NCBI RefSeq assembly: GCF_030182585.1
Contig: NZ_JARXOW010000001.1
Coordinates: 62,001 to 126,000, forward strand
Length of the DNA stretch: 64,000 nt
Source: Pedobacter faecalis
GTDB lineage: Bacteria > Bacteroidota > Bacteroidia > Sphingobacteriales > Sphingobacteriaceae
Direction of reading: 5' to 3'
The translations under genes were made by a program, and so were the position numbers. Shown piece after piece: positions 61,118 through 64,000 of this stretch. The notes below the pieces were generated by a model, which was not told where the DNA came from, did no database searches, and was given only the letters and a program-made list of their open reading frames with translations. The number at the start of each line of letters is the position of its first letter. Within the stretch, counting starts at the first letter, position 1.

Positions 61118-63187
61118 ATGATCATACGGTTTTTGTGTAGGTGGAGCGTTTTAGGCTGCCTTTTACTATGCTCAGCTCCCGGATTTGCCGGTGACATCGT
61201 ACTGGACGCTAAGGTTGTCATCTTTGCAGATACCGCGTCAGAAACACCAATCAACATCGCTTTGAAAGCGCTTCGGAGGGACTTGAAAAGAGTGTTGAAT
61301 GCTGAGGCCGACATTCGGCCGCTTGCCGCATTGGCCGGTTCCGGTATGCGGAAAGGTACGTGTATTGTCATAAGAAATACAGCCGGCAAGGTTTCCGGTC
61401 TCAGCGGATGGGAAGCGCATCGGATACGCGTTGTGCGGGCGAACAATAATGATCAGGTTTTGCTGGAAGGCGCCGATACAAGAGGTACTATATACGCGAT
61501 TTACAGCTTCTCGGAAAAAGTGCTGGGCGTACCTCCGTTATGGTATTTCTGTGACTGGAAACCGGAAGTTAAAAGAGAGATCAAAATTAAACCTGATTTT
61601 CAGTACCAGACAGGGGCGCCTTCGGTAAAGTACAGGGCCTGGTTTCCAAATGATCAGGACTTGTTTCAGCCATGGCGAAGGCTTTCTCCAGAAAATGATG
61701 AGTTGTGGCTGGAAACTATGCTGCGACTAAAATTGAATACTGTGGAGTGGTTTGACAACGAGCGGGACTACGCAAAGCCATACAGCATATCAAGGACTAC
61801 CAAATTGATCAATGATTATGGGTTCACAAATACGACACACCATCATAGCCCTTTAAATGCCTCTTTTGCCGGGTGGCAGAACTATTGGGAAAAAGTAAGG
61901 CAAATGAAGGTTCCGGAGCTATCTCTCAGCAATCAGGCTCAGTTGGAAGAATTCTGGAAGTACAATGTGGAAAGCATCGTGAAGAACAAGATAGATATGT
62001 TATGGGTACTGGGTTTTCGGGGCAGTGGCGACCATCCCTTCTGGTATACCTTCAAAGATGCACCTGAGTCTATGCAGGAACGCGGAGCGATCATATCGAA
62101 GATGATGGAGCGACAGCGCGAAATTGTTCTTGAAGTAACTAAAGACCCTAAAGCACCTTTCCGGACAATTTTCTACGACGAACTTTCGGACCTGCTTGCA
62201 AAAAACTATATAACCCCGCCTGCAGACACAGGTTTTATCTGGACGTATGTGGCTGCACGGCGCGATCATTTTCCAAACCTGGACATGCAGCAACTCGACG
62301 ATAAGGGGAACCTCCGGCTGGGTTATTATTTCAATTATCAGTTTACCTCCACAGGCAGTCATCTTGCAGCCGCGGAAGGCCCCTGGAAAATGGAACATAA
62401 TTACCGTTACGTAGCCGGAAAAAGCAACAAGCCAGTTGCTTTCTCGGTCGTGAATGCTGGCAATCTCCGGGAACACCTAATGGAGCTATCTGCAAATGCT
62501 GCCATGATGTGGGATTTCGAAAAGTACAGCAGTGACCGGTTTGTACTGGATTTCTGCAAAACCTATTTCGGCAGCAGGTACGCAAAGGATATTGCCGGCC
62601 TCTACAAAAAATATTACCATAGTTACTGGCAGCAAAGGAAATCAGATATTCCCGGATTTGAGCGACAGTATATTTTTCAGGATCTGCGTTACGGCCGGGC
62701 GCTCAAAGATCTTGCGGCCGCCTACCTTAAACCCTTTCAGGCCAACCCGCTGGTCGACATTTCAGCGGAGCAGGTGAAGAACAGGACTTTCAATATCGTT
62801 CCCGGCGACAATGACGCCAATACCGTACTCGAGGCATTGTTAAAAGGCGTTAGCAAATCAGCAAATGATTTCCTTCAGGTTGGCAAGGAAAGTGACCGCA
62901 TAGCCGCTTCCCTTCCAAATGAACAGCGTGTCTTTTTTGCAGATAACCTGCAGCAGCGTGCATGGTTTATGCATCATCTTAACAGGACGCTGCTGGAGTT
63001 GGCCCTAGGTTACCAGAAAAACCAGACATCAGAAAGGAACGCGCATGTGCGGAAGGCGATCGCTGAGTTACGTTTGGCAGAAAGCGCTTTAAAAAAAACA
63101 GATCAGGGCATCTTTCAAAATTGGTATAGCAATGACCGGGTGTTCGGCTTTAAAAACATCTTTAATAAATTGAATGCGTTGCTTTAG
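61118..63187 (+). CDS. GH115 family glycoside hydrolase (alpha-glucuronidase-like), short form
   Basis: A secreted enzyme of 689 residues with a signal peptide (SVLGCLLLCSAPGFAGD). The N-terminal domain has the LLEGADTRGTIYAIYSFSEK segment, followed by YRAWFPNDQDLFQPWRRLSP, LKLNTVEWFDNERDY, VLGFRGSGDHPFWYTFKDAP and SVVNAGNLREHLMELSANAA, all GH115-like. Typical GH115 xylan alpha-1,2-glucuronidases have 800 or more residues, with a C-terminal beta-sandwich; this copy ends earlier. It stands alone and its stop is next to the stop of the opposing permease gene, with no bases between. Confidence 0.87.
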   Translation: MIIRFLCRWSVLGCLLLCSAPGFAGDIVLDAKVVIFADTASETPINIALKALRRDLKRVLNAEADIRPLAALAGSGMRKGTCIVIRNTAGKVSGLSGWEAHRIRVVRANNNDQVLLEGADTRGTIYAIYSFSEKVLGVPPLWYFCDWKPEVKREIKIKPDFQYQTGAPSVKYRAWFPNDQDLFQPWRRLSPENDELWLETMLRLKLNTVEWFDNERDYAKPYSISRTTKLINDYGFTNTTHHHSPLNASFAGWQNYWEKVRQMKVPELSLSNQAQLEEFWKYNVESIVKNKIDMLWVLGFRGSGDHPFWYTFKDAPESMQERGAIISKMMERQREIVLEVTKDPKAPFRTIFYDELSDLLAKNYITPPADTGFIWTYVAARRDHFPNLDMQQLDDKGNLRLGYYFNYQFTSTGSHLAAAEGPWKMEHNYRYVAGKSNKPVAFSVVNAGNLREHLMELSANAAMMWDFEKYSSDRFVLDFCKTYFGSRYAKDIAGLYKKYYHSYWQQRKSDIPGFERQYIFQDLRYGRALKDLAAAYLKPFQANPLVDISAEQVKNRTFNIVPGDNDANTVLEALLKGVSKSANDFLQVGKESDRIAASLPNEQRVFFADNLQQRAWFMHHLNRTLLELALGYQKNQTSERNAHVRKAIAELRLAESALKKTDQGIFQNWYSNDRVFGFKNIFNKLNALL

Positions 63188-64000
63188 TCATATAATGAGC
63201 CTGACGCCGCCCAGTTCGGAAACGTGGTATGGAAATTTATTTCCCGGAGCACCGATAAACATAAAGTTTTTCGGGATGTCCCATTTTTTAGAGAGGTGGT
63301 CGATCATTTCCGGGCCAAACTTTCCCTGAATTTCAACGAAGTCAATATCGATGTCGGGGTAAGCACGGTCCAGCACTTTAATATCTTGTTTCAGGTGGTC
63401 GTTGTTGCTGTCCTCATTGGCGATGTGAACGATTTTCAGGCGTTTGGTCGATTCATTTTCTTCTACGTAGATCATCACCCGGTTGAGCACGGCCACATTA
63501 TCTCCGCGGGTAAAGAAAACGAATTCCTGGGCGTGCAGTTTGACCAAAAACCTGTAAGGGCGAATCAGGTTAATGGCTATTTTTTTCAAAGGGTCGTCTA
63601 CCCTGTTGATGACATAGAGCAGCCACCTGACGATGCGGGCCCGGTTCAGCATAATCAGCAGGAATAACATGGCCGGGACCAGGTATTTGATAAAGACATA
63701 AAAGGAGTGCTGGTTAAGGCGCATGTTCCCTAAAAAAGCGATGATAATGAAACTAATGGCGATGACCACCGACCATACCGGTGCACGTTCGGTTCTCGGC
63801 AGTTTGTGCCGTTTTACCTTGAGCATTAGATTTCCAATGCCGAATAAGCCCATGACGGTTAAAAAAGAAAAGGTGTAAACACCTGCAAGGCTGAGCAGGT
63901 CGCCTTTTGTAACAAGAAGTACCGATACGCATAGGACAAAAAATCCGATAATGATCCTGTAATTAGCACCCCGGCTGTTTTCTTTCAGGAAATAGTTGGG
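63188..64000 (-). CDS. APC-family amino acid permease, 3' part (N-terminus outside window)
   Basis: The reading frame continues from 63853 without a stop to the right edge at 64000, so the gene is truncated by the window. The edge segment reads NYFLKENSRGANYRIIIGFF and FSFLTVMGLFGIGNLMLKVK, typical of late helices of APC permeases. Two more helices follow (VWSVVIAISFIIIAFLGNM; YLVPAMLFLLIMLN), then a soluble C-terminal domain of about 140 residues (VIYVEENESTKRLKIVHIAN, FVEIQGKFGPEMIDHLSKKW) that resembles a regulatory cytoplasmic domain. Substrate unknown. Confidence 0.85.
   Translation of the reverse strand, partial: PNYFLKENSRGANYRIIIGFFVLCVSVLLVTKGDLLSLAGVYTFSFLTVMGLFGIGNLMLKVKRHKLPRTERAPVWSVVIAISFIIIAFLGNMRLNQHSFYVFIKYLVPAMLFLLIMLNRARIVRWLLYVINRVDDPLKKIAINLIRPYRFLVKLHAQEFVFFTRGDNVAVLNRVMIYVEENESTKRLKIVHIANEDSNNDHLKQDIKVLDRAYPDIDIDFVEIQGKFGPEMIDHLSKKWDIPKNFMFIGAPGNKFPYHVSELGGVRLII

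Noticed and set aside
1..64000. CRISPR arrays, tRNA/rRNA genes, insertion sequences, phage or integrase genes
   Set aside because: I looked for regularly spaced repeats, cloverleaf-like T-loops and transposase motifs and saw none; negative by eye only.

Overview
The window is a stretch of chromosome from a member of the Bacteroidota, most likely a Pedobacter-like Sphingobacteriaceae. The evidence is direct. There is a SusC/SusD pair with an ECF sigma factor and a FecR anti-sigma factor, a fused SecDF, a Pur-type DUF3276 protein, a DUF5522 microprotein and an extended NusB. Many promoters carry the Bacteroidota -7 element TAnnTTTG, Shine-Dalgarno sequences are weak, and TTG start codons are used. 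Secreted glycosidases of families GH92, GH97 and GH115 point to a free-living glycan degrader. Cytochrome bd and a single-subunit NADH dehydrogenase point to a respiratory life style. I see no tRNA, rRNA, CRISPR array, insertion sequence, integrase or phage gene. No gap between genes exceeds 300 bases; the longest, about 210 bases between fecR and susC, holds a hairpin.

Layout. 1-11.4 kb: the tail of a sodium:solute symporter, a DUF2911 protein, an M1 metallopeptidase, cydAB, a glycine-rich secreted protein with an outer-membrane barrel partner, and a seven-heme lipoprotein cytochrome. 11.4-21.9 kb: a Pur-family protein, an ABC exporter with a non-canonical ATPase site, a leucine-dehydrogenase-like protein with an altered active site, then two adjoining operons, nusB-DUF1573-yajC and ybbR-coaE-MBL nuclease-DUF5522-marR, and an opposing methyltransferase-PAP2-ZIP operon. 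21.9-36.1 kb: core metabolism (glmM, cysteine desulfurase, accD, class II aldolase, NDH-2, HMG-CoA lyase family, secDF, folA, thyA) with one GH92 gene between.

36.1-44.6 kb: a gamma-glutamyltransferase, a LysR regulator facing a methyltransferase and a dienelactone hydrolase across a perfect dyad, a SMUG2-type uracil-DNA glycosylase, a START-domain protein, a large beta-propeller-like lipoprotein and two small envelope proteins. 44.7-54.8 kb: one apparent transcription unit of GH97, ECF sigma, FecR, SusC with an STN signalling domain, SusD and a secreted thioredoxin. This looks like a self-regulated outer-membrane uptake locus.

54.9-64 kb: a zinc alcohol dehydrogenase, then an Lrp/AsnC regulator divergent from DUF1852 (mesX), a core methionine synthase (mesD), a bile-acid/sodium-symporter-family transporter and an old-yellow-enzyme oxidoreductase. 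This is probably a folate-independent methionine synthesis cluster. A short GH115 alpha-glucuronidase-like gene and the 3' part of an APC amino-acid permease close the window.

The items most worth a second look are the mes cluster with its transporter and flavoprotein, the GH97-led ECF/SusCD/thioredoxin unit whose GH97 has unusual catalytic positions, the Lys-to-Asn change in the dehydrogenase, the lone degenerate-site ABC half-transporter, and the seven-heme lipoprotein.
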